Source: Streptococcus sp. Marseille-Q6470
GTDB lineage: Bacteria > Bacillota > Bacilli > Lactobacillales > Streptococcaceae
Assembly (NCBI RefSeq): GCF_946902905.1
Contig: NZ_OX336385.1
Span: forward strand, 973,501-1,037,500
Direction of reading: 5' to 3'
DNA: 64,000 bases
The stretch's first letter is position 1, and every line of letters begins with the position of its first letter. Below the pieces are notes generated by a model. The model was not told the origin of the DNA. It saw only the letters and a program-made list of their open reading frames with translations, and did not search any database. The position numbers and the translations under genes are program-made. This document shows positions 46,959 through 55,704 of this stretch, one piece after another.

Positions 46959-48308
46959 TTATAGACGAGCATTAAGTTCTTTGCTCAATTCTTCAAATCC
47001 TGGTTTACCAAGAAGGGCAAACATATTTCGTTTGTATGCTTCAACACCTGGTTGGTCAAACGGGTTGATAGCGTTCAAGTAACCTGAAAGGGCGATGGCC
47101 AATTCGAAGAAGTAGATAGTGTAACCAAGAGTGAAGGCATCTTGCTCAGGAAGAGTCACGTACATGTTTGGCACATCACCATCTGTGTGGGCAAGAAGAA
47201 CACCGTCAGTTGCTTTTTTGTTTACAAAGTCAACGTCTTTTCCTTGAAGGTAGCCAAGTCCGTCAAGGTCTTCTTCCAAAGTAGGGATAATCACGTTCTT
47301 ACGAGGTTTGTCAACACGGACAACTGTTTCAAACATGATACGAGTTCCTTCTTGGATAAATTGACCCAATGAGTGCAAGTCTGTTGAGAAGTTAGCTGAA
47401 GTTGGGTAAATCCCTTTTTGGTCTTTCCCTTCTGACTCACCAGCCAATTGTTTCCACCATTCTGAGAAGTATTGAAGGGATGGCTCGTAGTTTACCAAGA
47501 TTTCAGTTGCATAACCTTTACGGTAAAGGATATTACGAACAGCTGCATATTGGTAAGCTTCGTTTTCAGAAATTTTATCTGAAGTATAGTCTTTACGAGC
47601 TGCGTTAGCACCTTCCATAAGGGCTTTGATGTCTGCACCTGACGCAGCGATTGGAAGCAATCCAACTGCTGTCAATACTGAGAAGCGTCCACCGATATCA
47701 TCCGGAACTACAAAAGTTTCCCAACCGTTAGCATCTGCTTCAACCTTAACAGCACCTTTTTGGCGGTCAGTTGTTGCATAGATACGTTTGTTAGCTTCTT
47801 CTTGACCGTATTTTTTAACCAAAAGTTCTTTGAAGACACGGAAAGCGATGGCTGGTTCAGTTGTTGTACCTGATTTAGAAATCACGTTTACTGAGAAATC
47901 TTTATCTGAAACATACTCTACCAAGTCAGCAAGGTAAGTAGATGAGATAGAGTTCCCAGCATAAAGGATTTGTGGTGCTTTACGTTCTTCTTTTGTTTGC
48001 AAGTTTGCAAAGTGGTGGTTCAAGAAGTCAATTGCTGCTTTAGCACCAAGGTAAGATCCACCGATACCGATAACAACCAAAACATCGCTGTCTGATTTGA
48101 TTTGCTCAGCAGCTTTCAAGATGCGGTCAAATTCTTCGCGGTCGTAGTTTTCAGGAAGGTCCAACCAACCCAAGAAGTCGCTCCCAGCACCAGTTCCTTT
48201 ACGGATTAATTCGTCTGCTGCTGTTACTTGTGCTTGCATGTATTCCACTTCATGCGGGGCAACAAATTTGTCTAATACCTTTGAATAATCAAATTTAATA
48301 TGTGACAT
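46959..48308 (-). CDS. pgi: Glucose-6-phosphate isomerase
   Basis: Interconverts glucose 6-phosphate and fructose 6-phosphate. The 449-residue protein starts [15 protein letters not shown] after GGAGG and has [31 protein letters not shown] and the C-terminal [15 protein letters not shown]. Length fits the short Gram-positive PGI class. Monocistronic. Confidence 0.97.
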   Translation of the reverse strand: MSHIKFDYSKVLDKFVAPHEVEYMQAQVTAADELIRKGTGAGSDFLGWLDLPENYDREEFDRILKAAEQIKSDSDVLVVIGIGGSYLGAKAAIDFLNHHFANLQTKEERKAPQILYAGNSISSTYLADLVEYVSDKDFSVNVISKSGTTTEPAIAFRVFKELLVKKYGQEEANKRIYATTDRQKGAVKVEADANGWETFVVPDDIGGRFSVLTAVGLLPIAASGADIKALMEGANAARKDYTSDKISENEAYQYAAVRNILYRKGYATEILVNYEPSLQYFSEWWKQLAGESEGKDQKGIYPTSANFSTDLHSLGQFIQEGTRIMFETVVRVDKPRKNVIIPTLEEDLDGLGYLQGKDVDFVNKKATDGVLLAHTDGDVPNMYVTLPEQDAFTLGYTIYFFELAIALSGYLNAINPFDQPGVEAYKRNMFALLGKPGFEELSKELNARL

Positions 48309-48457
48309 AGTATTCCTCCAAAATTTCTTCTTTTCTATCATAACGCTTACTAACAATTTTTTCAAGTTTTTATACTGAAAATTTCCGATTTTTATCACAA
48401 TTCAAACGTTTGCGTAAAAACACAATTCTATAAAGATTCGTAAATAATGAATAAAAA

Positions 48458-48479
48458 AACGACTAGGGTTCTAGTCGTT
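48458..48479 (-). terminator. Terminator of the glutamine amidotransferase gene
   Basis: AACGACTAG and CTAGTCGTT with a GGTT loop, then TTTTTATTC on the minus strand. The stop codon is inside the stem. Confidence 0.9.
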
Positions 48480-49167
48480 ATAATTCATTCAATAAATACT
48501 CAAATAATTCTAAGTTGCCATCTTCTTCATTGACCAAAAATTCTGGATGCCACTGGAGACCAATAATACGGTGTTCATCAATGGATTCAATTGCTTCAAC
48601 AGTTTGATCACGTGGATCCACAGCCGTCACACGGAAGTTGGGTGCCAGATCTTTAATGCTCTGACGATGCACTGAATTAACCTGACTTTCTTTACCAAAT
48701 AATTTAGACACTACACTGCCATCCACTGTCTCAATAGAATGTGAAGTCCCAAAAGGTAGACCTTGCCAATGACCTTCAATATCCTGATTGAGTGTCCCAC
48801 CAAAGGCAACGTTGACAAGCTGAACGCCACGGCAAATGGCTAAAATTGGTTTATTCTGACGCAAGGCTTCTTGTAGAAGAGCTAGCTCAAACTCGTCGCG
48901 AGTTAGGTTATAGTCGTCGCTATCAATTGTTTTTTCCTCACCATAAAACTGAGGATGGACATTTTGCCCTCCAGTCAAGATAAGTTTGTCAATCATTTCT
49001 ACATAGTCATGCACAACTGACTCATCACCAACTGGGATGACCAAAGGAAGTCCACCAACCTGACGAATACTTTCAGCAAATTTACAAGAGACAGATGAAT
49101 GAATATTTTTTCCTTCTGCGTCCACAGGACATAGATTTGCTGCAACTCCAACAACCGTTCTTGCCAT
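48478..49167 (-). CDS. Class I glutamine amidotransferase-like hydrolase (PuuD-like)
   Basis: A 229-residue single-domain peptidase C26 protein. The nucleophile Cys lies in ILAICRGVQLVN and the His-Glu pair in GLQWHPEF. Family members hydrolyse gamma-glutamyl-GABA or related gamma-glutamyl compounds; the substrate here is unknown. I start at MARTVVGVAANLCPVD, preceded by AAAGGAAAG. Confidence 0.88.
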   Translation of the reverse strand: MARTVVGVAANLCPVDAEGKNIHSSVSCKFAESIRQVGGLPLVIPVGDESVVHDYVEMIDKLILTGGQNVHPQFYGEEKTIDSDDYNLTRDEFELALLQEALRQNKPILAICRGVQLVNVAFGGTLNQDIEGHWQGLPFGTSHSIETVDGSVVSKLFGKESQVNSVHRQSIKDLAPNFRVTAVDPRDQTVEAIESIDEHRIIGLQWHPEFLVNEEDGNLELFEYLLNEL

Positions 49168-49315
49168 TACTGATTTTCTTTCCTTTTCTATTGATAATCT
49201 TATCTTACCATCCTTGCCCACTCCTGTCTAATATGTATTTTTTAAGTCCGTGATAAAATTTTTTTATCAGAATAAGTTGCCCAAATTTAGGACAACTTTT
49301 TTGCTTATACTCAAT

Positions 49316-49458
49316 GAAAATCAAAGAGCAAACTAGGAAGCTAGCCGCAGGTTGCTCAAAACACAGTTTTGAGGTTGTGGATAGAACTGACGAAGTCAGT
49401 AACACATATACGGCAAGGGGACGCTGACGTGGTTTGAAGAGATGTTCGAAGAGTATTA
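49316..49458. repeat. BOX element
   Basis: Runs from TATACTCAATGAAAATCAAA to GAGTATTA and contains the hallmark CTAGCCGCAGGTTGCTC, GAACTGACGAAGTCAG and GACGCTGACGTGG segments of boxA, boxB and boxC. One B module is likely from the 143-bp length. BOX repeats are short non-autonomous elements of the Mitis group. The right end supplies the stop codon of patB. Confidence 0.95.
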
Positions 49459-51222
49459 TTCAAAGACAAATTGATTATGGTACAGTTCGGAGTAAAAGCC
49501 TCCAAGCTTGAGTAATTCCTGGTGATTTCCTTGTTCAATAACCTCACCATCCTTAAGGACAATAATCTGATCGGCATTGAGAATGGTTTTCAAGCGGTGA
49601 GCAATTACAAAACTAGTTCTTCCTGCTACAATTGCCTCCATGGCATTTTGAATCTTGCTCTCTGTTACAGTATCCACGTTTGATGTTGCCTCATCCAAAA
49701 TTAAGACCTGTGGATCTGTCATCAAGGTACGAGCAATGGAAATCAACTGCTTCTGACCTGTTGAGAATACGCTCTGATCATCATTAATCAGAGTATCGTA
49801 CTTATCTGGTAGACTTTCGATATATTCATGGATATGCGTAGCCTTAGCAGCTGCTTCTACCATCTCCTGACTAGCATCCGGTACACCGAATCGAATATTG
49901 TCACGAATAGTTCCGCTAAATAAAACTGAATCCTGCAAGACAATTCCCACCTTACTTCGCAAACTGTCTAAATCAAACTCGCGGATATCTCTGCCATCAA
50001 AGCTGATACTTCCTGCATCCACATCATAAAAACGATTGATCAAGTTCATGATAGTTGTTTTCCCTGAACCTGTCGGACCAACTACCGCAATCATTTTTCC
50101 TTTTGGAGCTGAAATGCTAACATCTTTCAAAATGGGTTTTCCTGGCAGGTAGGAGAAGTCCACGTTACGAATCTCCACACCTTCTTTTAATTCGTTAAAG
50201 ACTGGAGCATCTTGAGGACGAATTTCTTCTTCTGCATCAAACATTTCTTGGATACGTTCTGCACCTGTAAAGGCCAGTTGCAAACTTCCCCAGCTCGCCG
50301 CTAATTGGATAATGGGTTGGTAATATTGCTGAGAAAACTGGGTAAACATGACAATCAAACCCAGAGCAGTTGCTGTCTCGATGTTCTTATCATTCAGTAA
50401 AACAGCTGAACCGATAAAAATAACTACTGCTGTATTGACCAAGCTCATTCCGTTCATGACAGGAAAGAGAATTCCTGAAAACATTCTGCCCTTGAAAGTG
50501 GCCTTTCGAACCCGTTCATTTTGCTCAACAAAACCTGCAATCACATCATCTTGAATACCTTGAACAATAACGGCTTTCTGACCCGAAATACTCTCATCCA
50601 TATAAGCATTGAGCTTCCCAACTTCCTTTTGTTGGAGGTTAGTGTATTTTCTTGCCAATTTCAAAATGACAATCAACATGATGACAGCTATTGGAGTGCT
50701 AGCAATCGTAATCAAAGCCAAGGTCACATTTTTTGCGAACATGACAATCAACAAACCAATATAAAGGGCAATATTGGTCATGACAGACACCAGACTTTCG
50801 TTGAAAGCCTGTAGGATATTATCCAAATCACTGGTGAAACGTGACAGGATATCTCCATCTTGATGGCGGTCAAAGAAGGAAACAGTCAAGCGAGAAAGCT
50901 TGCCAAAAAGTCCCTTACGCATCTCATTTGTCGATTCGGCAATAATACGGCTCATCAAAACCATATAGATAAGACTCGACACCACGAGCACAATCAAAAC
51001 ATAGGCAAGATTGATTAGGAGTCCCAATAGACTTTGCCAAACCATATCAGGATTTCCATTTTGATAAGCTATAACCAAATTAGCCAGTTCTGTGACTGTT
51101 TGACCTGCAAATACTGGAAAGAGGGCTTGGGCTACCGTTGCAATGATAATCATAGCAATAACAACGACAAAGGATATCTTATAAACTTTAAAATAGTTCC
51201 AAAAGAATTCAAATGTCTTCAT
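49456..51222 (-). CDS. patB: ABC exporter half-transporter PatB
   Basis: A 588-residue exporter: six membrane helices (about 1-315) and an ATPase domain. Walker A is GPTGSGKTT, Walker B VLILDEATSNVD with the catalytic Glu, and the H-loop IAHRLKT is intact, but the signature reads FSTGQKQLISIA. In pneumococcus PatA and PatB form a heterodimer that exports fluoroquinolones and dyes. I start at MKTFEFFWNYFKVYKISF after AGGAGTAGG, 1 nt past patA. The stop codon lies in the end of a BOX element. Confidence 0.88.
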   Translation of the reverse strand: MKTFEFFWNYFKVYKISFVVVIAMIIIATVAQALFPVFAGQTVTELANLVIAYQNGNPDMVWQSLLGLLINLAYVLIVLVVSSLIYMVLMSRIIAESTNEMRKGLFGKLSRLTVSFFDRHQDGDILSRFTSDLDNILQAFNESLVSVMTNIALYIGLLIVMFAKNVTLALITIASTPIAVIMLIVILKLARKYTNLQQKEVGKLNAYMDESISGQKAVIVQGIQDDVIAGFVEQNERVRKATFKGRMFSGILFPVMNGMSLVNTAVVIFIGSAVLLNDKNIETATALGLIVMFTQFSQQYYQPIIQLAASWGSLQLAFTGAERIQEMFDAEEEIRPQDAPVFNELKEGVEIRNVDFSYLPGKPILKDVSISAPKGKMIAVVGPTGSGKTTIMNLINRFYDVDAGSISFDGRDIREFDLDSLRSKVGIVLQDSVLFSGTIRDNIRFGVPDASQEMVEAAAKATHIHEYIESLPDKYDTLINDDQSVFSTGQKQLISIARTLMTDPQVLILDEATSNVDTVTESKIQNAMEAIVAGRTSFVIAHRLKTILNADQIIVLKDGEVIEQGNHQELLKLGGFYSELYHNQFVFE

Positions 51223-51223
51223 C

Positions 51224-52930
51224 CTACTCCTCCTTTCCTTTTTGCGTCTCGTAAATTTCACGATAAACTGCGTTTGTTGCAACCAAGTCAGCGTGTTTGC
51301 CTTGACCAATCAAACGCCCTTGGTCAAGCACTAAGATTTTATCAGCATGTACAACAGAGCTAATCTTTTGCGCGATGATAATCGTAGTTGTCCCCTTCAA
51401 ATCCTTGTTGAGGGCTTCTTGAACCAAACGTTCCGATTTGGCATCAAGGGCAGAGGTTGAATCATCAAAAATCAAAATTTTAGGATTGCTGACAATCCCA
51501 CGCGCAATAGACATTCGTTGCTTCTGTCCACCAGAAAAGTTAGTCCCACGTTCCTCAACTGGACTTTCAAAGGCCAAGTCCATACGACTAATAAATTCAC
51601 TGGCCTGGGCGATGCGAGCCGCGCGTTCCATTTCTGAAACTGTCGCATCTCCCTTACCTTGTCTGAGATTATCTGCGATGGTTCCACTAAAGAGAATGGC
51701 TCTTTGTAGGACGATAGAAACTGTCTTACGAAGCGTCCCTTCACTAACTGTCCGAATGTCCTTTCCACCAATCTTGATCGAACCTTGCTGAGGGTCAAAT
51801 AATCGTGGAATCAACTGAGCCAAGGTTGATTTCCCTGCACCAGTTGCTCCGACAACCCCAACCATTTCACCAGCTGCGATATCGAAGGATACATCTTTTA
51901 GGATAGGTTCTTCATCATTTGGATAGGTAAAGGTCACATTTTCAAAACTGAGACTTCCTTCCAATTCTTCATCTTCCACATCATTGAAAGTCATAGCTGG
52001 TTCTGTATCAAGGATTTCACGAATACGACGAAGGGAAATCATGGCACGAGTAACTGAGTTCCCCAAAAATCCAACCATGACGATGGTAAAGATAATCTGA
52101 CTCAGGTAGTTTACAAAGGAAGCAATGGAACCAACTACTGACGGATCTGACTCTGCCATACCTGCTACAAGCCAGATTGAAAGAAAGACAGCCCCGTATG
52201 AAATCATCATCATTACAGGTTGAACGATAGAAAAGGCGTAGCCGATATAAAGGTTTTCTCCCAGTAATTCATCGGATACCTGCGTAAACTTAGCAAACTG
52301 GTCTTTTTCTCGGACAAAAGACTTAACCACGCGCACACCACGTAAATTTTCTTTGGCAATGGCATTGATACGCTCCAATAAGGTCTGGAATTTTGCAAAG
52401 CGCGGTCCCATCATCCCCATCATAAGACCTGTCATGGCGACGATCAAAACGACCATAAGAACCAGCACCCACCACAACGAAGGTAGAGTGACAACGGCTA
52501 ATATAAAGGAACCAATAAATAAAATCGGTAGTCGAAAGAGGATTTGGAAGGTCATCATAACGACGTTTTGAATCTGATTGATATCGTTGGTCATACGCAC
52601 AACGAGGTTCCCTGCATTAAACTTCTCAATATTGGCGTATGAAAAAGTTTGAATCTTACGAAAGGCATCTTCACGTAAGTCAGACGAAACTCCTTGAGCA
52701 ATGTAAGCTGCTAACACTACATTGATCCCACCTGCAACCAAACCAATCAAGGCAACAAGAATTAACCAAAAACCGATAGTATAAATAGCTTCATTATCAC
52801 CTGTTAGTAGGGCCTCTAAAACCTCCTGCAAATAACGTGGTTGCAAGAGTGAACTCGTTACCATTAGACCTGTCATAACCAAGGAAGCCAGGGCCTGCCA
52901 TTTATAGGCTTTTATTTTCTGAAACAGCAT
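51224..52930 (-). CDS. patA: ABC exporter half-transporter PatA
   Basis: A 568-residue partner of PatB with six membrane helices and an ATPase domain. Walker A GATGAGKST and signature FSGGQKQRMSIARG are canonical, but Walker B ends ILIFDDSTSALD (Asp for the catalytic Glu) and the H-loop His is Gln in IIAQKISSV. So PatA carries the degenerate half-sites and the pair has one full ATP site, the usual asymmetric exporter layout. Expression is probably limited by the leader hairpin at 52955-52982. Confidence 0.88.
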   Translation of the reverse strand: MLFQKIKAYKWQALASLVMTGLMVTSSLLQPRYLQEVLEALLTGDNEAIYTIGFWLILVALIGLVAGGINVVLAAYIAQGVSSDLREDAFRKIQTFSYANIEKFNAGNLVVRMTNDINQIQNVVMMTFQILFRLPILFIGSFILAVVTLPSLWWVLVLMVVLIVAMTGLMMGMMGPRFAKFQTLLERINAIAKENLRGVRVVKSFVREKDQFAKFTQVSDELLGENLYIGYAFSIVQPVMMMISYGAVFLSIWLVAGMAESDPSVVGSIASFVNYLSQIIFTIVMVGFLGNSVTRAMISLRRIREILDTEPAMTFNDVEDEELEGSLSFENVTFTYPNDEEPILKDVSFDIAAGEMVGVVGATGAGKSTLAQLIPRLFDPQQGSIKIGGKDIRTVSEGTLRKTVSIVLQRAILFSGTIADNLRQGKGDATVSEMERAARIAQASEFISRMDLAFESPVEERGTNFSGGQKQRMSIARGIVSNPKILIFDDSTSALDAKSERLVQEALNKDLKGTTTIIIAQKISSVVHADKILVLDQGRLIGQGKHADLVATNAVYREIYETQKGKEE

Positions 52931-52954
52931 ATTTCCCCCTTATAAGATAGACAA

Positions 52955-52982
52955 AAGGGGACGACAGTTCTGTCAGTCCCTT
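52955..52982 (-). promoter_or_regulatory. Leader attenuator of patA
   Basis: On the minus strand AAGGGACTGACAG pairs with CTGTCGTCCCCTT (2-nt internal loop), followed by TTGTC, 25 bp upstream of the patA ATG and downstream of its promoter. An attenuator at this place is known to restrain patAB in pneumococcus, where disrupting mutations raise fluoroquinolone efflux. Confidence 0.75.
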
Positions 52983-53004
52983 CTTATGCTTTCATGTTGA
53001 TACT

Positions 53005-53033
53005 ATTCTAACAAAAAAGAATGCTATTGTCAA
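53005..53033 (-). promoter_or_regulatory. patA promoter
   Basis: TTGACA and TAGAAT with a 17-bp spacer on the minus strand. Confidence 0.8.
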
Positions 53034-53079
53034 AGCACTCAGCTCTCAGAAGCTTGTGCAAACACGACATTAGCATTCT
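53012..53079 (-). terminator. Terminator of the phosphoglycerate mutase-family gene
   Basis: AGAATGCTAATGTC and GACAATAGCATTCT form a long stem, with a GCAC/GTGC inner stem, followed by TTTTTTG on the minus strand. The 3' arm contains the -35 of patA, so terminator and promoter share bases. Confidence 0.75.
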
Positions 53080-53119
53080 ATCAATCCTTTAAAAATTCTT
53101 CTAAATTTAGTGCTGAATT

Positions 53120-53821
53120 TTATTGTTCTGAACTATCTTGCTCGTCTAGCTTAACTCGTCCAATTTCACGGTAGCTACAGTCCCCAACAATTTTTACTGA
53201 AAACTGACCATCTTCGTACTCAAGAATCGTCACACTTCCGTTATCAAGACCATGTGGATGCATGCCGTTAATGAGGTAAACAATGGTACCAATAGTCATT
53301 CCATGGCTGACTACCAGGGCATTTCCTCCACCATTGGCTTCCATTTCCTTGGCAATGGCTTCAAAACCTTCCCAGATACGACCACTTAGCTTTTCCCATC
53401 CTTCAGCCCAGCCTGCAGTATCCACTTCGACCAAGCCTTCAGCTAGCTCCGCATAGGACAAACGATGCACATGATCGACATTAAAGATACGAGGAATGAT
53501 GCCCATAAATAGGTCCCCATCATAAGCACCATCAAAACTACCAAAGCACCATTCACGGATTCGCTTATCCATACGATAAGGAATTTGCCCTGTTAAACCT
53601 AGTTCCTCAAGGATAATTCCCATAGTCTGGATGGTACGTCCTGAGTCACTCGAGTAAGCACGCTCAAACTTTAAGCCTGACTCACGCAAACCAATTCCCA
53701 GTTCGTGAATACCTCGCTCACCTTCAGCTGTTAAAGGAGTATCACTCCAGCCTTGAGCACGCCCAATCGTATTAAACATTGTTTTCCCATGACGCACTAG
53801 ATACAATTTTACACTTGCCAT
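53120..53821 (-). CDS. Histidine phosphatase (phosphoglycerate mutase family)
   Basis: A 233-residue histidine phosphatase. The catalytic RHG lies in LYLVRHGKTMFNT, the second His in VVSHGMTIGTIVY, and an acidic residue in RIREWCFGSFDG. Sequence features do not fix a substrate; a glycolytic dPGM would have stricter motifs, so a broad phosphatase is more likely. Monocistronic. Confidence 0.85.
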   Translation of the reverse strand: MASVKLYLVRHGKTMFNTIGRAQGWSDTPLTAEGERGIHELGIGLRESGLKFERAYSSDSGRTIQTMGIILEELGLTGQIPYRMDKRIREWCFGSFDGAYDGDLFMGIIPRIFNVDHVHRLSYAELAEGLVEVDTAGWAEGWEKLSGRIWEGFEAIAKEMEANGGGNALVVSHGMTIGTIVYLINGMHPHGLDNGSVTILEYEDGQFSVKIVGDCSYREIGRVKLDEQDSSEQ

Positions 53822-53879
53822 TTTTGGTCCTCCATATGTATCTATTATAGCATGATTTCAGGTAAAAACCTTGTCAAAA

Positions 53880-54317
53880 CTACTCTGTGCCCTTCTTTGA
53901 AGGTGCTAATTTGGAAGACCTAGCAGTCTCTTTTTTGCCCCCTTCTTCTGTTTTCTCCTCATTTCCTTCTTTGGTCTTGTTTTCTGTTTTCTCAGACTTT
54001 TGACCGGTCTTTTTTAAAGGAGAAAAGTGAAATTCAAACTGATTTTTTCCTGTGTCAATAGTCGTTGTGAAGAATTTTTCGTCATTTCGATAAGTTGACT
54101 TCCCTACATTAAATGACTGCTCTCCATTTTCAGAAGAAGCTTTTTCATAGGTTCTCTTAGCCATAGCAAATGCAAGAAGTTTTTCTTTATTTAAGGCATA
54201 ATCCTGATGATGTGCTAGTTGCCGATTTAGATAAAACTGCAACAAAAGACTAAAAATTCCAGCAATAGTGATAGCGTATAGGAGAACTCCTGCTCTAACT
54301 TTTTTCTTTTTCAACAC
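53880..54317 (-). CDS. comGG: Competence pilus assembly protein ComGG
   Basis: A 145-residue minor pilin-like protein: basic N-terminus, one membrane helix ([20 protein letters not shown]) and a Lys/Glu-rich tail. It lacks the prepilin cleavage Glu, as in other ComGG. It is the last gene of the operon and overlaps comGF by 23 nt. Assigned mainly from position and layout. Confidence 0.85.
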   Translation of the reverse strand: MLKKKKVRAGVLLYAITIAGIFSLLLQFYLNRQLAHHQDYALNKEKLLAFAMAKRTYEKASSENGEQSFNVGKSTYRNDEKFFTTTIDTGKNQFEFHFSPLKKTGQKSEKTENKTKEGNEEKTEEGGKKETARSSKLAPSKKGTE

Positions 54318-54756
54318 GATAGATAAATTCCCTCTCTAGTCCCTTTTCAAACTGAAAGTGAAAGTGCAGTTCCTGCCCTTTTTCTTGAATTCGAGCTGAT
54401 TTTAGGCCGTAGACCATGGGTTGATAACCACGTCCACTAGCATCTGTTTTCCGGAAATCATTTGACTTTGATTTACCCATGGAAATGGGTTTACCTTCCT
54501 GTTTGAGGTAAAGCCTATCATTCTCCACTTTTTCAAATTGGGTTCGATTCAACTCTGCTTCTAGCTGATCCACAAATAAAAGCCATTCTTTTTGCTCACT
54601 TTTCTGCTGATAGCGAACTTCTGAAACCAAGAGCTGGCTCATAGCTTGAAAGAGGAGTAAGCTACCACTAATAACGATAAGGGCAACTAAGGATTCTAAA
54701 AGTGTAAAAGCTCTGACCCTACTTGTCTTGAATCGCCAGTAATTTCTCCGTTCCAT
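54295..54756 (-). CDS. comGF: Competence type IV pilus minor pilin ComGF
   Basis: A 153-residue pilin-like protein. The prepilin motif [14 protein letters not shown] (cleavage after Ala, Glu at +5) precedes the membrane helix. I start at [17 protein letters not shown] with GAGG 6 nt upstream; longer in-frame starts lack a site. The first 38 nt overlap comGE. Confidence 0.9.
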   Translation of the reverse strand: MERRNYWRFKTSRVRAFTLLESLVALIVISGSLLLFQAMSQLLVSEVRYQQKSEQKEWLLFVDQLEAELNRTQFEKVENDRLYLKQEGKPISMGKSKSNDFRKTDASGRGYQPMVYGLKSARIQEKGQELHFHFQFEKGLEREFIYRVEKEKS

Positions 54757-55021
54757 GGTATACCTCCAAACCTCGCTCATTCGAGACAACACGAACCGTA
54801 AGGCCATTGACAGTCAACTGCTTTTGTCCAGTCTGCAAAGCCATACGAGCCACTCGCAAAACTTCTTCCTGTTTTAAAAGCTCTGCTTCTCTTTTTCTAC
54901 TTTCTTGAATTTGTCCTAGCAAGAGGGTTGCTATACTGGCAAAAATGGCTAGTGAAATTACTGCTTCCAGTAGAATAACCGCCTTAATTTTTTGCTTCTT
55001 GAATACGTTTAATCTTTCCAT
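54719..55021 (-). CDS. comGE: Competence type IV pilus minor pilin ComGE
   Basis: A 100-residue protein, [20 protein letters not shown], with a pilin-like helix containing the conserved Glu but a degenerate cleavage site. AGGGA lies immediately before the ATG, an unusually short spacing. It overlaps comGD and comGF by 38 nt each. Confidence 0.88.
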   Translation of the reverse strand: MERLNVFKKQKIKAVILLEAVISLAIFASIATLLLGQIQESRKREAELLKQEEVLRVARMALQTGQKQLTVNGLTVRVVSNERGLEVYHGTEKLLAIQDK

Positions 55022-55418
55022 TCCCTAGATATAGTTGGTAGCGAACCACTTCTTTCCTTGTTTGAAATCTCACGCTAGCTAGAGACGAATTCCCTCCAGC
55101 CTTATCAAAGGTAATTGACTGATTAGACTGCAATTGAATGCCTTTAGGGATGGCTAATTTCTGATAGCCATTCCCAATACTTCTCTCTTCTAGCATTAAG
55201 ATCATCTTTTGCTGACTAGCCAGACTTCGCTTCTGGGTTTCTCGATAAAGTTCCTCAAACTCCATAAAGAAAATCTGTTCTTCCACAGCTGCAAAAGTTG
55301 ATTGAACTGAACTTGACAAACCCAGGGCTAACAGGCTGACTATTCCTAAGACCAATAAACTTTCTAGCATAGTAAAAGCCCTAATCCGAAACTGTTTGAC
55401 TTGTCTTTTGTTTTGCAT
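54984..55418 (-). CDS. comGD: Competence type IV pilus minor pilin ComGD
   Basis: A 144-residue pseudopilin with the prepilin motif RIRAFTMLESLLVL and a membrane helix, then a soluble domain. I start at MQNKRQVKQFRIRAF, with AAGGA 5 nt before the ATG. It overlaps comGC by 38 nt. Confidence 0.9.
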   Translation of the reverse strand: MQNKRQVKQFRIRAFTMLESLLVLGIVSLLALGLSSSVQSTFAAVEEQIFFMEFEELYRETQKRSLASQQKMILMLEERSIGNGYQKLAIPKGIQLQSNQSITFDKAGGNSSLASVRFQTRKEVVRYQLYLGNGKIKRIQEAKN

Positions 55419-55704
55419 GATATTCCTTATAGGCTTTTGCTTGCTCAGCAGTGATACGTCCATCTGCCTGTAATTTGCTTAGACTAGCATCTTCATTTTT
55501 ATCCAGACTATAGAGTTCTGCTTGGCTTTCTACCACCTTGACGACAGCTGCTTTCCCTTTATCATTGACTGCATCCTTTTGCTTAGTTAAGTTTGGCACA
55601 AACAGCAAGAGTAGGACGCTAATGATAAGCAACACCACCAACATTTCTACCAGTGTAAAAGCTTTTGCCTTCGTTTCTTTTAATTTCATCATCATTTTTT
55701 TCAT
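55381..55704 (-). CDS. comGC: Major competence pilin ComGC
   Basis: A 107-residue prepilin that forms the transformation pilus capturing extracellular DNA. The motif AKAFTLVEMLVVL has Glu at +5; PilD/ComC-type peptidase would cut between Ala and Phe. The soluble part is short and helical. GGAGG lies about 11 nt before the ATG at 55702-55704; Met4-6 are alternative starts. Confidence 0.94.
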   Translation of the reverse strand: MKKMMMKLKETKAKAFTLVEMLVVLLIISVLLLLFVPNLTKQKDAVNDKGKAAVVKVVESQAELYSLDKNEDASLSKLQADGRITAEQAKAYKEYHAKQKTSQTVSD

